Assembly: GCA_026225945.1 (NCBI GenBank)
Contig: JAMJFZ010000690.1
Span: 938,501 to 1,002,500, forward strand
Direction of reading: 5' to 3'
DNA length: 64,000 bases
From: Cricetomys ansorgei
Lineage: Eukaryota > Chordata > Mammalia > Rodentia > Nesomyidae
Shown here: one piece after another, positions 46,986-59,038 of the stretch
How the letters are laid out: every line of letters begins with the position of its first letter
Numbering within the stretch: the stretch's first letter is position 1
Translations under genes and position numbers: made by a program
The notes under the pieces: model-generated
Told to the model about the DNA's origin: nothing
Seen by the model: the letters and a program-made list of their open reading frames with translations, nothing else
Database searches by the model: none

Positions 46986-47280
46986 ACTGTGACATCCCCA
47001 TACTCCAAGGCCTAGATTGGAATGAACGTATCACACTTTCACTTTTGCCTGATGATGTTCCCCAGAGCTTCACCGGCCGTAGTGGGATTCCTATATCATC
47101 ATCATTAAATCAATCATCATTACATTACAATCATCATTACATCAATCATCAGTTAAAAAAATAAATGACAGTCATGTTTATAGGCCAATCTTGTGTGACA
47201 CTATTTCAACTAAGTTTCCCTCCTGTCAAATGACTCCAGCTTTTGTCAAGTTGAAACAAAGCTAGCCAGAATTCATATCA
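46986..47280 (+). repeat. 88-bp array remnant plus hAT-like tail
   Basis: 46986-47110 reads 'acatccccatactccaaggc' and 'gatgttccccagagcttcac', one to two array units. 47110-47160 is an ATCA-rich simple stretch. 47220-47275 ('tccagcttttgtcaagttga') resembles the end of the hAT-like family seen at 59745. Confidence 0.5.
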
Positions 47281-48480
47281 ATGAAACAAACTGGATTGTC
47301 AACAGACTATTGAAAAAAGTCCCTAAATCAAGGAAAGACATTCCCATATACATATGAGAAGCACATAGACTTTCAAATAGGATCAGAAAAGAAACTTCAC
47401 ATGGTACATTATAATTAAAACATGAAATATACAGAACAAAGAAAGAGTGGTATAAACAACAACAGAAGAGCCATAAGCTAAATATAAGAAAAAAATCAAA
47501 ATAACAAGTGACTTCTCAATGAAAACCATAGAAACAGCAGGAATCTAGAGCCATTTATTTTATGTTCTAAAAGATTATGGATGACCACCTAGAGTACTGT
47601 AACCAGAAAAAATATGTTGTATTTTACAGTAAAATAAAACTTTACATGATATAAACATGGAAAAATCTTAATACTCACCAAACAGACTAAGGACAGGAGT
47701 AAGAATAGCCAAATGTCTATAGAAAGGAAACAAATGAAGTTTTAACTACTGAAACAAAAATAGTACTAAAAACACAAACAGAAAAAAAATAGCAAAATGT
47801 CAACGATTAATACACATCAGTCAATAATAACTTTCAATATTAATGGCCTCAAGTCCACAATTAAATGACAAAGATTAGTTGAATGGATTTAGAAACAAAA
47901 TCCATCATTTGTTGTCTACAAGAACCTCAGCTTACCTTTAAGCAAGATAATGCCTTAAGGAAAAAGGATGTAAAATATACTCCAAGCAAATGGTACTAGG
48001 AAACAAGCAGATATTGCTATCCTATTATCTAATAAAATAGACATCATACTAAAACTGAAAAGAAGAGATAAAGAAGGGTACATGATTTTAATCAGGATAA
48101 TAATTAACCCAAAAGACATTACAATCTGAAACATATATCCAGGAAAGTCAGGCACACCTGTTTCATAAAAGCATAGTACTGAACATAAAGACAGATATTA
48201 ACTCAAATTCAGTTAGTAATAGTTGATTTCAATTTGGACAGAAAGTAAAGAGATTCATATCAGAATTAAACGGTATCACACATCAAATGGACCTAGAGGA
48301 TACCTATAGAATATTCCATCCAAACTCCAAAGAATATACATTCTATTTAGCAACTCAACCTTCTCTAAAATAGACCACATATTGTGACGTAAAACATACC
48401 TTAACAAATTCAGAAAATTGAAATTACTCTATTCTATATAACCACATTGTAATTACATGCCCTGTGGAGATCGCTGAAAG
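47280..48480 (+). mobile_element. L1 fragment (ORF1 end to ORF2 start), sense
   Basis: Sense A-rich L1: 'ttcaatattaatggcctcaa' (47833) and 'ttgttgtctacaagaacctc' (47909) correspond to the beginning of ORF2, preceded by ORF1-like lysine/glutamate-rich sequence. Stops throughout. Confidence 0.7.
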
Positions 48481-49330
48481 CCATATTTTAGGCCAAGGAC
48501 AAGAATAAGCAGAGCCACTCCATGAGATAGAACCCATACCTGATACTGATTGGCTGGCCAAGAACCAGAGACTAGATAGACCAGACACCTAGGGTAAAAT
48601 CAAACACTTCTTGTCTAAAAAAATAGCAGTGATAAAGTGAATCTGAATGATATTCTGTTATACTCATAGATCAGTTTCTTATACATTCATCATCAGTGAA
48701 GCTTTTTTTCCTGTAGCAACAAAACAGCAACAAAAACAGATACCCACAAACAGACCTTATGCAGAGAAAGTCCTTGGATCACACAGTCCTCACAGTCCTG
48801 AATGGTATGTCTCTATCATATTCATCCCCTCAGATCTCAGGGAACACTGTTGAAAAAGAGGCAGAAAGAGTTTAAGATCCAGAAGAGATGGAGGACATCA
48901 GGAGAACTGAACTCACAGAGACTGAAGCAGCAAACACAGGGCCCATATGTGTCTGTACCAGGTCCTTTGCACATATAATTTTTAGTTTTGTATATTGGTG
49001 GAACCCCTGAGTGTGATCGAGTAGGTCTCTCATTTTTATGCCTGCTCTTAGGACTCTTTCTTTCTGTTGGGTTGCCTGTTCCAACTTTGATATGATGGTT
49101 TTTATTTTATTTTATTTTATTTTATTTTATTTTATTTTATTTTATTTTATTTTATTTTATTTTATTTTATTTTATTTTATTTTATCATGTCTGGTTGTTA
49201 TGTCTTAGAAGCCTGTTCCTTTCTAATAAGAGACAGAAAGGGAATGGATCTGGAGAGAGGAAAGTAGAGGACAAATTGTAATCAGGATATATTGTATGAG
49301 AAAAGAATGCATTTCGAAAATAAAATGAAA
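48480..49330 (+). mobile_element. L1 3' UTR, sense, with A-rich end
   Basis: Landmarks 'ctccatgagatagaacccat' (48519), 'cttatgcagagaaag' and a terminal 'aaaataaaatgaaag' near 49317. It contains the (TTTTA)n tract. The orientation continues the fragment to the left with an internal deletion. Confidence 0.72.
49099..49185. repeat. (TTTTA)n microsatellite
   Basis: About 17 perfect pentanucleotide units (TTTTA/TTTAT register) inside an L1 3' UTR. Confidence 0.97.
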
Positions 49331-49914
49331 GTATTTAGGGTAATGTCTTTTTGAGATATTTCTGTCACTAGGGAGAAACACAGATTTAAAAAAAATATTC
49401 AGTTTATTATTCCTATAAAGAAAAATAATTTGTTTTGGCCATAAAATTTAAACAATATCATTACAGAAATACATGTCAATTCATAGCAACATGAGAAATG
49501 CCCTCAAAGCTTCAATTGAAGTGGATGCTGACTTAATCCAGCATTGAGTCCTTAAGTTGACAGGGAGTGAGGAGAAATAAGGGACACCAGAACCACAAGC
49601 TTACTAACTGCACTTAGACCCTGGAGTAGTTTTCCTTTGGTGCTCACAAAGAGTTTTCTAAAACATCTCATATTTAATCTAAAGCTCATAGTTAAAATAA
49701 AATTATCCAGTATATATCACTTTAGATTCTTTCAGTCAGTTTTTTTAGTCCTTAGAGAATCAAAATAAAACATAAATCACTTTATCAATTCTTCCCTTCT
49801 CTCCAAGCTCTGCTTTACATAACAGTAGGACTGTTCTATCTAGGATTTCTTATGCTGTCCTAGAACAAAGGATCCCAGAAAAAGGTGGTGGAGTGATAGG
49901 GTGGAACACTGATT
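49331..49914. other. Unclassified DNA, no gene seen
   Basis: AT-rich, without a credible open frame. It lies between the L1 end and the first sequence that aligns with duplication copy 1. Confidence 0.4.
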
Positions 49915-51716
49915 GGTTCTAACAGTCCCATTATGTTCACCTAAGGTCACCTTCATCTGGCTCTCACTGGAAAGAAGGTCTGGGTCATTTTATCGTTGCT
50001 TCTTTTTCAATGTCAGCTGAAGATAGGTCTCTTCCTTTGTGCTGTCACAGTAATAAACTTGATCATGTGGATGCAAAATACTAAGACAGAATGACAATGA
50101 TAATAGTGGCAGGATGATCCATTATGCGCTAGATTTAATAATTTGACAGCCTATCATCATTAGACTTGAGAAATGACTCTTCAGAAATCCACCCTCATTG
50201 TGACCTTAGTGAGGTCTAGAACTGCCATGCAGCAGAAAGTGTCAGTCAGGGAGGCTTGCCCGGGTTCCAGTTGTAGGTCATGATGGTCTTAAAGATTCAC
50301 AAATGCACTGAAGGCAGATATCCTGAAGACCCCTGATAGTAAACAGCTGGGCCAGATGCTGACTTCAAATAAGAGTCTATCCATCTCTTTAGAGGTAATT
50401 CTTATTAACTAGCTTAAATTAACTTTTTATATAAAGAAGGATTTGTGTGTTTTCTTCATTGGTCCTTATATTGAAAATGACACTTGAAACACAGAGAAAT
50501 AATTTGTGAAAAGTAAACCAAAGTCTTCCTTTCTCTACCTGCTCTGCTCACTATTTCCCTCCGGTTTATTTTAACTTTATGCTTAGGGTATAGGAGGTTC
50601 TCAAACTTTTACCATTGTTAAGAAGTAAAACTTTATAGACTTACACTCTTCTCCACAACCATGTGACAGTCATGTATAATGTATGATACAGAGAGAGGGA
50701 AGGTGTACTTGGTTGTTATCAAAACCATAACCCCCAGGGAGTCAACAATTTCAGACTTTTAATATTGTCTCTGCTTAATGTTGTCTAAGAGAGTTGTGCA
50801 AGTCCAGGTGGACCCAAACATCCAGTAGAGGAAGAACCTGTACTTTCATAGTAGAAAAGCTTCTTTCTTTTACTGTTGAATTTCACTTTTAAAATAAAAT
50901 CTTCTTTCTTATGACTGTCATATTTATAGTGGCTGTTCAAATCATGGCGACCATCCAGAGTGATGGAACCCAGGCCTTCATACCCTAGCATCAACAGGAA
51001 ATTAATTTTATATTTAAATCCAAGGGACCAGAAACAAGGATCTCTATAATCAGAGAGCAAGCCAAGTAGAAAGCCTGGAAAGGCAGACAGCAAGGTAGGA
51101 ACATGGACAGAACATGGGAGGCCTTTTCATTTGGGGGCTGCCTCTATGTTTTTTCTTACATGTGGATTTTAGCTTTACAAATTTTTGTATGTGTGCTTCA
51201 ACACAATAACCTCAGAGTCTAGGTAGCTTCTAAGGGGACAGAGGGATGTAGGAGATCATCCAAGGAAGGAGAAATAGAGTACAGTTTTGTGAAGTAATAA
51301 AGGGGAGATTAGAATAGGAGCAGTAACTGGGGAGGGGGATAAGAGAATAAGGTAAAAGCAGGAATATGGTAAGGTACAAACAACATAAAGGCCTTTTGAA
51401 AAGCCTCATGGAAAAATACAACTCTATAAGCTCCTTAAAATATGTACATTTATGAAAATAATTTAAATGGAGTCCCAATAAAATGGGAGAGATCAGGTCC
51501 CAAGTAGACATGCTATGCCACCAAGTAAAACCTCCAGTGGCAGGAATGGGTTACATCTTATTAAGCTGTTGACCAACACAGTCCCACAGACCCCTCTACA
51601 ACCATCACAGGCTATTGCAAATTTATTGGTTACTCTCTATAGCCTGAAGTTATGGCCCTATTGGTGGAGACCCAACTTACTTATGTCACTGAATATTCAG
51701 AATTCAGGATGGTACC

Positions 51717-52075
51717 TGTGGACGCCCACCTCGTCTGCAAGGAAGACGCCGCACACAGGATTCTTCTGGTTCACGCTTTATTGAGGACAGCCGTTCAATT
51801 AAGTGTTGATAGCGAAGACCCTGATTGCAAAAAGCACCCTGCTTATATAGAGCATAGGGCTACGTGACCGTCAATGATTGGATACTCGTCCAGACCCTCA
51901 TTAGCATGGAGGGAGGCCGCAAGGACTGCTCTCCTGCGCCTGCGCTGTAACTTGTTTACTCCAAATGCAAGCAATTACTCCAAATGCGAGCAATTACTCC
52001 TAATGGGAGCAAGAAGAACCTGGAAGCAGGAAACCGGCGCCATGTCGTAATGGCGTTTCAACTCGGCTCCCAACA
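51717..52075 (-). mobile_element. IAP-like solo LTR, 359 bp
   Basis: TG...CA ends with a GTACC duplication on both sides (51712-51716 and 52076-52080). The minus strand starts TGTTGGGAGCCG, has a TATATAAG promoter (complement at 51843-51850) and an AATAAA (complement at 51777-51782), and resembles intracisternal A-particle LTRs. It interrupts sequence that is continuous in duplication copy 1 (12470-12540), so it arrived after the duplication. A short internal direct repeat 'actccaaatgc' (51959, 51975) lies in U3. Confidence 0.88.
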
Positions 52076-52079
52076 GTAC

Positions 52080-52870
52080 CCAACTACAAGATTCAGTCTG
52101 ACTAACTAATGTCAGTGGTTCTGAGAGGTACTCTGCATTCTATAGGAGGAGAGATTTAACCATCAGTATCACACCACAACAAATCCTGAGAAGTATAATA
52201 GTGACATGCCTACAAGATATATTGTTGTAATAGTATCACAAATGTTAGGGGAGTCACCTGCCAAGTTTAAATTGGATTCAAGGCCCATTCCAGAAGATGA
52301 AATCAATACCTGATATTGCTGAAGTGGCCAGGAACCTAAGACTGGACAGGCCATCTGACTAGGGGGAAACCTTCTTCTATTATTCTGATAATGGAAAATA
52401 GCAATAAAATGAGTTCTAAAGAAATACTGCTATACCCATGGATCAGTGCGTCACTCAACCCACATCAGAGATGCTTCTTCTTTCAGTAGTAGATAGCAAT
52501 TAACATAGAGACCCACAACTGGACAATGTGCAAGGTATGAGAGACTTTGAAGTACTCAGTCCTAAATGGGATGTCTTTGTCAAAACCCTCCCCTTGAGGC
52601 TCAGAGATCTTTATAAAAGAGGAGGATCCAGATGTAGTGAATGACTCCCAGGAAATAGTTTCTTCCAGATACAACAGGACTGATAACAAATAAGAACTCA
52701 GAGACTGACAGTATGCAGAATACCTGAATAGGTTCTAAAAGGTCAATATCCAAGCACTGAAACAGGGTAGTGGACAAAAGACCAGCTCATCAAGAAGCTA
52801 TTTGCAATTGGTATCTCCTGGGAAACACAAATTCAGTTTTATGCTGGGGGTAAGCCCCAACAGGGGTTCA
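52080..52870 (+). mobile_element. L1 3' UTR fragment, sense (Lx-like), copy 2
   Basis: Landmarks 'attccagaagatgaaatcaa' (52289), 'tgctatacccatggatcagt' (52429) and 'gagacccacaactggacaat' (52509) match 12700-12970 and continue without the insert seen in copy 1. Confidence 0.75.
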
Positions 52871-53067
52871 GCAACCCAGGAGGGATAAGTGAATGAGGTG
52901 AATAATGTAAATAATCTAAATAACCATATCTCTTATAGACAGGATCAGACTTTTCTTTATTTAGGCTTTTTCCTTCTCTCTTCTCTCTGCATGCAACTGA
53001 AGCTTTTTTCCTTTCTATACATTTTTTTATTTAGACTTATTCTTTAGTGTATTTTTTTCTACAAAAT

Positions 53068-53094
53068 CACACACACACACACACACACACACAC
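53068..53094. repeat. (CA)n microsatellite
   Basis: A run of about 13 CA units. Confidence 0.95.
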
Positions 53095-53229
53095 CTCTTA
53101 CACACATACATACATCTCTTATAGGTAACGGTAAGCTTCAACAACCTTATTCTCTTCATTTCCCATAAAACCAGACTCATTCACACATCTTGTGGATGAA
53201 GCAAAGCTTCAACACATATGCACGTGCGT

Positions 53230-53230
<1 letters not shown>

Positions 53231-53275
<45 letters not shown>
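53231..53275. repeat. (CA)n microsatellite
   Basis: An uninterrupted run of about 22 CA units. Confidence 0.97.
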
Positions 53276-53277
<2 letters not shown>

Positions 53278-54270
53278 ATTCACACATACATCTTGTAAGC
53301 TAGCTATTTCACATACCTCTTGCCCATACATCTTATAAGCTTCTTCTACACATACCTTAATCATTTATCTTGTAAGCTTTTTACTACTTTGTGGATGAAA
53401 CAAATCTTCAGCACACAAATATCTTCTATATCCTTCAAATAAAGCAGATTACCATGAAAACACCTGCACATAACTAAACATCTCTCATATGGTCTGTTCC
53501 CATAGTTACATTGTACAACAAAGCAATGAATTTTCTATTAAAGAGTTTACAGAAACCAAAGTATTTTTTCTTAGCCAATTTCCTTGTTAGGTTGCAGTTT
53601 TCAGTAACCAAGTCACAATCAATAATTTTATTATTTTGTTTCTATTAAGGTTAATCAGAGGATCACAAGTAAGATAATTTTTACTTTTTCTTTATCATAT
53701 AGAGAAAAAAATCTATCTGTTCCACTGTATTTATGTTCTCAAAGTGCACACTGAATTCCATAATTTTAAAATAAGGACAATCTAATTTGATTAGTTTAAA
53801 CTTAACAGTGGGCACTGAAACTCATTTGTTGTCTATTAATTATAGACCTGTCTCTCATAGGCAAAACCTGTGCGTCCTAGTAACTGTGCTTTCTTTTGCT
53901 TCCTGATCTCAGCAAGTCCTCAGATACAAAGAATATGTTTTCTTTTCCCTAGGTAACTTGCTCCATAGCAGCTGGCAAACACATTGATAGTATTTTTTAA
54001 CTATACATGTTTCTTAGTTATCTTTTTGGAGTTTCAATTGAACCATCAATTCAATTGGGTGGCAATACCTTATTAGAAAGTCATCACTGTTGTTATGAAT
54101 CATATTGACATTATTCAGTGAGGGAATGAAGACCCCCCAAAAGAATTTTAGTACCGCCAGAGAGATAAAAGTGACTATGATAGCAATCAGTATGGCAGAG
54201 TCCAATAGCCACAGAAGGAGTTATTCAGGAGACAATCCCCCAGAGGGCCTGTCAATACAATGTAAAAACT

Positions 54271-55870
54271 CACTGTTGCCTTGCTAAACTTGTACTCCTC
54301 AACTCACAACTCTGGCTACAATTCCTCTGACATGGCTCCTGACAGTTTTATCCACTGGACGGTTGCTGTGTATACCCATTGTGGCTCTGCAGCATGTGGA
54401 GTCAGCAATCTGTGGAGTCCCTATTCCACAGAGCCCACAGTCTGCAGCCCAGGGTCCCCACCTCTGTGGTGGTCCCTGCCCCCTATATGCCCCTCTCTAT
54501 GTACTGAGTGGGGGCTCGAGCTCAACATTCTTCAGTGGTCCATGGTTCATGGCCATGGCTCTGCAGACCCTTCCATGTAGAGGGATCTCTGCCCTCCTCC
54601 CCACCTTGCTAGACCCAACCCTCATGGCCCTACCTTCTCCATGCATTTAGCAGTTAAGCCACTTCAGCCATCCATGGGCTGTGTCATGGTGGGCCATGCA
54701 GGTGGCCACAGTAGCAGGTAGACCAAGGGAAGGACTGGGCTGCTGTCTGCCTGCTCCTGGCCCAGAATGACACCTCACTGCTATCTATATTTCTGCTGGG
54801 GAGCAAACCTGACTTTTCCCAGAAGCTTAGTCCCTCTCAGGGCTGCTGTTTGGCTCCCTCAATACCCTGCTGGGGACCCTGGGGCCCCAGCCACCACCCT
54901 CTGTGCCCACCATGAGTCAGTCCCAAACAATGCAAAGGACCACTGGGTAAATAGCACATTTACTTTTGTGAGAGTCTGGCTCTGCGAGGCCAGGGAGCTC
55001 TGGGGCTTGAGACCCCCCATAGGAAAGCTCACACTGGGACTACCAGGGATCCCCCACCCAGCTGGCTGCACAGTCCCCAAAGTTTACAAAGCAGTATAGA
55101 ATCAGTCCCAACTAACACACATGGGCCTGAGCTGGACCACTTAATCCTCCCCCAACCATTGGTGTGATTAAACTAACCACAGGCCACCCTGGGAGGATCC
55201 ACCCCAACCAGGGACATGATATAAAGAGCAGCCTTCTGTACAGGTTTGGCTGCTGCTTTGCTCCCAAGTGGAGGCAGCCATGAAGAGAAGAAGCAAAGAA
55301 AAGAAGCAGTGAAGAGAAGAGAAGAAGCACAGAAGAACACCTCAGCTCAGTGGGGGTTAGTTCCCTTCATAGCAGCGACACATGGGAAACTTCTGCCCTC
55401 AGAGCAGGGAAGAGCAGAGCTGAGCTTAGTGGAGTTGTTACATTGTAGCACTCCAGCTCAGCTGATGGAAGCCTTCCCTGTCTCAGAGCCTTGAGAGCTA
55501 TGTGGTTCCTGGCTTCCCTAATGTCAGTATACCCTCCCATTGGTGACACTTTCCCCACCTCAGAACTGTGAGAGTTGTATGGTTCCTGGCTCCCAGAATG
55601 TCAGGATACCCTTCCATTAGGGACACCTTCCCCACTTCAGAGCTGTGTGGTTTCCTGGCATCAGGAAACTCTGGAAACCCTTTCTGTGGGGATACCTTCC
55701 ACACCTCAGATTTGTGATGTCCCTGAGCTCCTGAATGCCAGGGCACCTTCTTATCAGAGCAATGTGGTTCCTGGGCTCCCAAATGCCAGGAAACTTTTCC
55801 ATCTCTGTTTGAACTGAATAAAAACACTAAGATCTACCATACAACAGGGCCCCATGACCAAGAGTAGTTG
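54271..55870 (+). mobile_element. LTR-retroelement-like segment with ~72-bp internal repeats
   Basis: The GC-richer block ends in four to five diverged repeats of about 50-75 bp (55486, 55561, 55638, 55708 and 55756: 'tgtggttcctggctcccnaatgncagg...ccttcc'), followed by 'gaactgaataaaaacac' (55810), a polyadenylation-like end. This architecture suggests an LTR with a tandem-repeat U3, but I did not find paired ends. Open frames at 54281-55099 and 55498-55827 are not credible genes. Confidence 0.4.
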
Positions 55871-56730
55871 ACCCACATAAGACAGATTAATAGATGTATT
55901 TTTACTGAGATTTTCATATACTTAATATTTGATTTTTGTACTTTTTCTTACTAGTATTTTGTTTGCAACCTTAGAGAGGGAGGAACAGAGAAGGAGAGGG
56001 AAAGGTAGAGAGAGAAAGACAGAGGAGGGAGGCAGAGAGAGAACCCATGAGTGTTTGTGGGCAGGAATGTGTCAAGGAATCCAGAAAAGCTGGGGATAGG
56101 AAGAAATAAAAGTCATCAAAGTATATAAAATTTTAAAATACTGATTATTTTAAAACATTTCTCACATATGAGAGGGACCTTTACCACTCTTGTTCTTTAA
56201 TATCATATGTCTTAAGAGTGGTTTTTTGCTCATAATGAGCCATTCATAACTGGTAGCCATAGAAACATGAGAATTTCTAGAGTCATTTACAGTTGGCAAG
56301 TCACTAACATTTGGACTTCATACATTCAAGAGGCAAAGAGGCAAGTATTTTATATTTTCTATGTGGTTCTTATCAATCAGTTTCAATTTCAAGGTTCAAA
56401 GAAGACCACCCAGAATCTTTTGAAGTCTCTCTGAGGAGATCATGCTTAATATAGCAAGTGCTAGGAAGGCCTGTGTGTCTATGAGGGAGATGGAGCCTGC
56501 ACTGACTATTATACCAGTGTGGTTTCATGGAGTTGAATATGTGAATCAGCTTCTCCATGTTGTTTTCCTGTGTATAGAATGGGGATAGTGATTGTGTGGG
56601 TATCACTGGAGAGCAGGGAATAAAAGATGGGCTAATAACCCTGATGTGTATAAATGAGACTCCAACTAAGCAAAGCACAGGAGAGGAATGGAAAGGTTTG
56701 TGTGAGGTAGGGGTTGGTTGGTGAGACATT
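55871..56730. other. Duplication copy 2 upstream flank, no gene seen
   Basis: 55970-56045 is a GA-rich stretch. From 56150 the sequence aligns with 13925-14520 in copy 1 ('cactaacatttggacttca' at 56300 with 14068). No credible gene. Confidence 0.5.
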
Positions 56731-56859
56731 GTTCTGAGCTGAAATATCTGCCTAACAGAACTTTTTCTGAAGGTGTTTCACCTCCTGTATCAATGTTTCC
56801 TGTTATTCGAAAGATATTTATGACCTCAGTGTCTTTCAGTGGATCTCCTCACCCATGAT

Positions 56860-56867
56860 ATGCGAAG
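56860..56867 (+). CDS. Claudin-34-like copy 2, putative coding exon 1 (shifted start)
   Basis: At the position equivalent to the copy 1 start codon, copy 2 reads GTG (56839-56841). The frame after it is open, and the next in-frame ATG is seven codons later at 56860, giving M-R plus a split codon before the GT donor at 56868 (GAAG|GTAAAA). The split codon is completed at 58265. The product would therefore lack the first seven residues of copy 1 but keep the first membrane segment. The alternative is that copy 2 starts within exon 2, or is not translated. Confidence 0.5.
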
Positions 56868-58264
56868 GTAAAAACTTAAACTAAGCTACACGGAGGGTTT
56901 TTGAACTGAGTCTTTAAAACAGAAGCATCAGCAACATGGGTTTCAGACATGGGCAGGACCAGATCCTTTCAGGCTGGCTCATTTGTGTGCCACATCACTC
57001 TCTAGCCTACTTCCAGTTGTGACTCAACAAAGACTGCTCCTGTGGGCCACTGCCTCAGATCTTCTGTGGCAAGGAAGAGGGTGTGGACACAGTGCTATGC
57101 AAGCCACCACTAGTTGCAAACCCATATTCCTGATGTAAGTTCCCAAGTAGTACAGTTGCTACCTTCTCCCACTTCAGAAGAACATTCCATTGAGCCTGGG
57201 GGCAGTGGATAACTGGTAGAGAAGCTTTCCTGACAAGGTGATCCAGTTTGTAGATCCCTCAAACTATCTGCATAGGCAGTGGCAATGGCATTATGTATAT
57301 GCCTTAGCCTTCTACCTTTCTTATCAAAGACCCAGTGGCATCCTTTAGGGTATAGTTTTTCATGAGCATTAACACTACATCCAAGAATATGAACTGAGAA
57401 GAGATCTAAATAAGTTGGTTCATACAGTAAAATGTCGAGTCTTAGTTTGTTGATAAAGAAGACAGTTGCTCACATAAGATAGTCAGTATCCTTTATACAT
57501 TTCAACCAAATGAAGCAAATTTCCTGAAAGTATAAATTGGAGTAAGTTAGGGGAAATGATAAAAGTATCCATCAGTCCTTATGTTTTTTCATATAGATTT
57601 TTATTTTGTGGCACTGAGGAAAGAATTCTGTCTGACCACATGTTCAGTAATCACACACACACAGGAACACACATGTATACATACACAGAAATATATGAAT
57701 CTCACAAATGGAATTCTGTCTTCAATTTGTATAATATGTGAATCATTTATCATCTTGCTTAGTTCTTTCAGCAGATAATATAGATAAATTCAACTTTCAG
57801 TAGGCATGCAATTGCTATCATATTTTAAAAGTAAAATTATTTTTAGAATTTCTCTGCTTATTACTTATTTATTTATAATATTTATACATTGCAAACACAG
57901 ATTAAATATGCATCACTTTACATATAATGTTGTGATTATTTTCCGCCAATAATTTAAAGCTTAAAATTCTTAGTTAGCAAATACATACATTTCAGCATTT
58001 GAGAGATACAGTGACATTGCTGTAGAAAACATCTTAAAGAGGGAATTCCTGGGATAGTCATAGAATTCCAGGGATATTTTACTTTTATCTGAACGATGTT
58101 GATCCATTTTTACACCCATAGACTACTTAAATACAATTATGTGACAGAAAAGATAAGATATGAATGCTTAGTACTTTGTAAACCATGGTCCATTATGTTT
58201 TCCAGCCTTCCTTTGTGTCCTGGCTTGACATGTCCTGTCTATGTTTGTTCTATCTAACCTGCAG

Positions 58265-58937
58265 ATTTACTTATGGGATGCAGTGCATATTCAAACTGAG
58301 TGGACTCCTAAGCAGCCTATCAGCTTTGGTGTTTGAAATAATAATTGCAACCAGTCAATGCTGGCGCCTGTGGGAATTCGACGACAAGGTTGTGAAGTTT
58401 GTGTCCATTGGACTTTGGAAAGCTTATTATCCCCAAGAGGTTAACATCTCTGGGTCAGTGATCAAGACGCTAGTGCACACCCCTATTACATCAAGCTGGA
58501 CCATTTCACTTGAATTTCAGTATGCAGAGACCCTTATGTTTTGGTCTGTTTTAATGAAGACTGTAGCTTTTATTTTAAGTGCAATAGCCATTAAGATCAG
58601 CTACATGAAAGACCCACTTATTGAGATACAGACATTTTGCTACAAGTTCTCTACCTTACTTTTATGTGCCAGCAGTCTGTTCACTTTTGTTTCTGTGACA
58701 TGGAACCACATGGTAGATCATTATGGGCAAACCACTCTTAACTTTCCACCTGACTTTCCTGTAAAGAAAGAAGCCTTGATAGGCAAATATTTTACTGCAA
58801 TGTTCCCATTAGGGGTGTTGACAGTCAGCATGTCACTCTTGGGAGTGATGGTATTTCTCTCTGAGATACACTCTTTGACACTGCTGAGTCAGGTGAAGGC
58901 CAAGTGTGCTTCCAAAGAGGCCAATCAAGAGGCCTGA
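58265..58937 (+). CDS. Claudin-34-like four-transmembrane protein, copy 2 (main exon)
   Basis: Terminal coding exon after a pyrimidine-rich tract and CAG acceptor (58262-58264). With the proposed first exon the product is 226 residues. Hydrophobic segments lie at about 11-31, 92-112, 127-148 and 179-201. Extracellular loop 1 has WRLW (36-39) and GLW (52-54) but, as in copy 1, not the claudin C...C pair. It is about two-thirds identical to copy 1, with the strongest conservation in loop 1 (AYYPQE, NISGSVIKT, VHTPI), the Y-M-K segment after TM2 and the loop 2 run ending FPPDFPV. The frame is intact to TGA. It differs at the C-terminus, ending in NQEA. Intact frames in both copies despite visible divergence of flanks suggest that both have been under selection. 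A continuous in-frame ATG at 58185 lies in the putative intron and is the less likely start. Confidence 0.75.
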
Positions 58938-59032
58938 AGTGAGAGCTGTGGCATGTGCAACATCTGTCAGAAGATTCCTTCAAGAAATTGCCTACTCACA
59001 GACAAAAATTGTGTAGTAATCAACTCATTCTA

Positions 59033-59038
59033 AATAAA
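59033..59038 (+). terminator. Polyadenylation signal, claudin-like copy 2
   Basis: AATAAA about 95 bp after the stop codon, followed by a GT-rich stretch (tctgtgtgtgtgtc) 15-30 bp later, a good downstream element. Confidence 0.65.

Larger units (their letters stand above)
52871..54270. other. Low-complexity and unclassified DNA
   Basis: No gene is supported. Includes two (CA)n runs (53068-53094 and 53231-53275) with repeated 'cttataagctt/cttgtaagc' words around them, and AT-rich unassigned sequence after 53400. The short open frames at 54014-54287 have no recognisable domain. Confidence 0.5.

Noticed and set aside
54281..55099. ORFs of 99, 95 and 110 codons
   Set aside because: They overlap in several frames within a repeat-like GC-rich block, with no conserved motif.
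58185..58264. Upstream ATG extending claudin-like copy 2 by 27 codons
   Set aside because: The extension crosses a good splice acceptor, is not conserved in copy 1 and would add a second hydrophobic N-terminal stretch.
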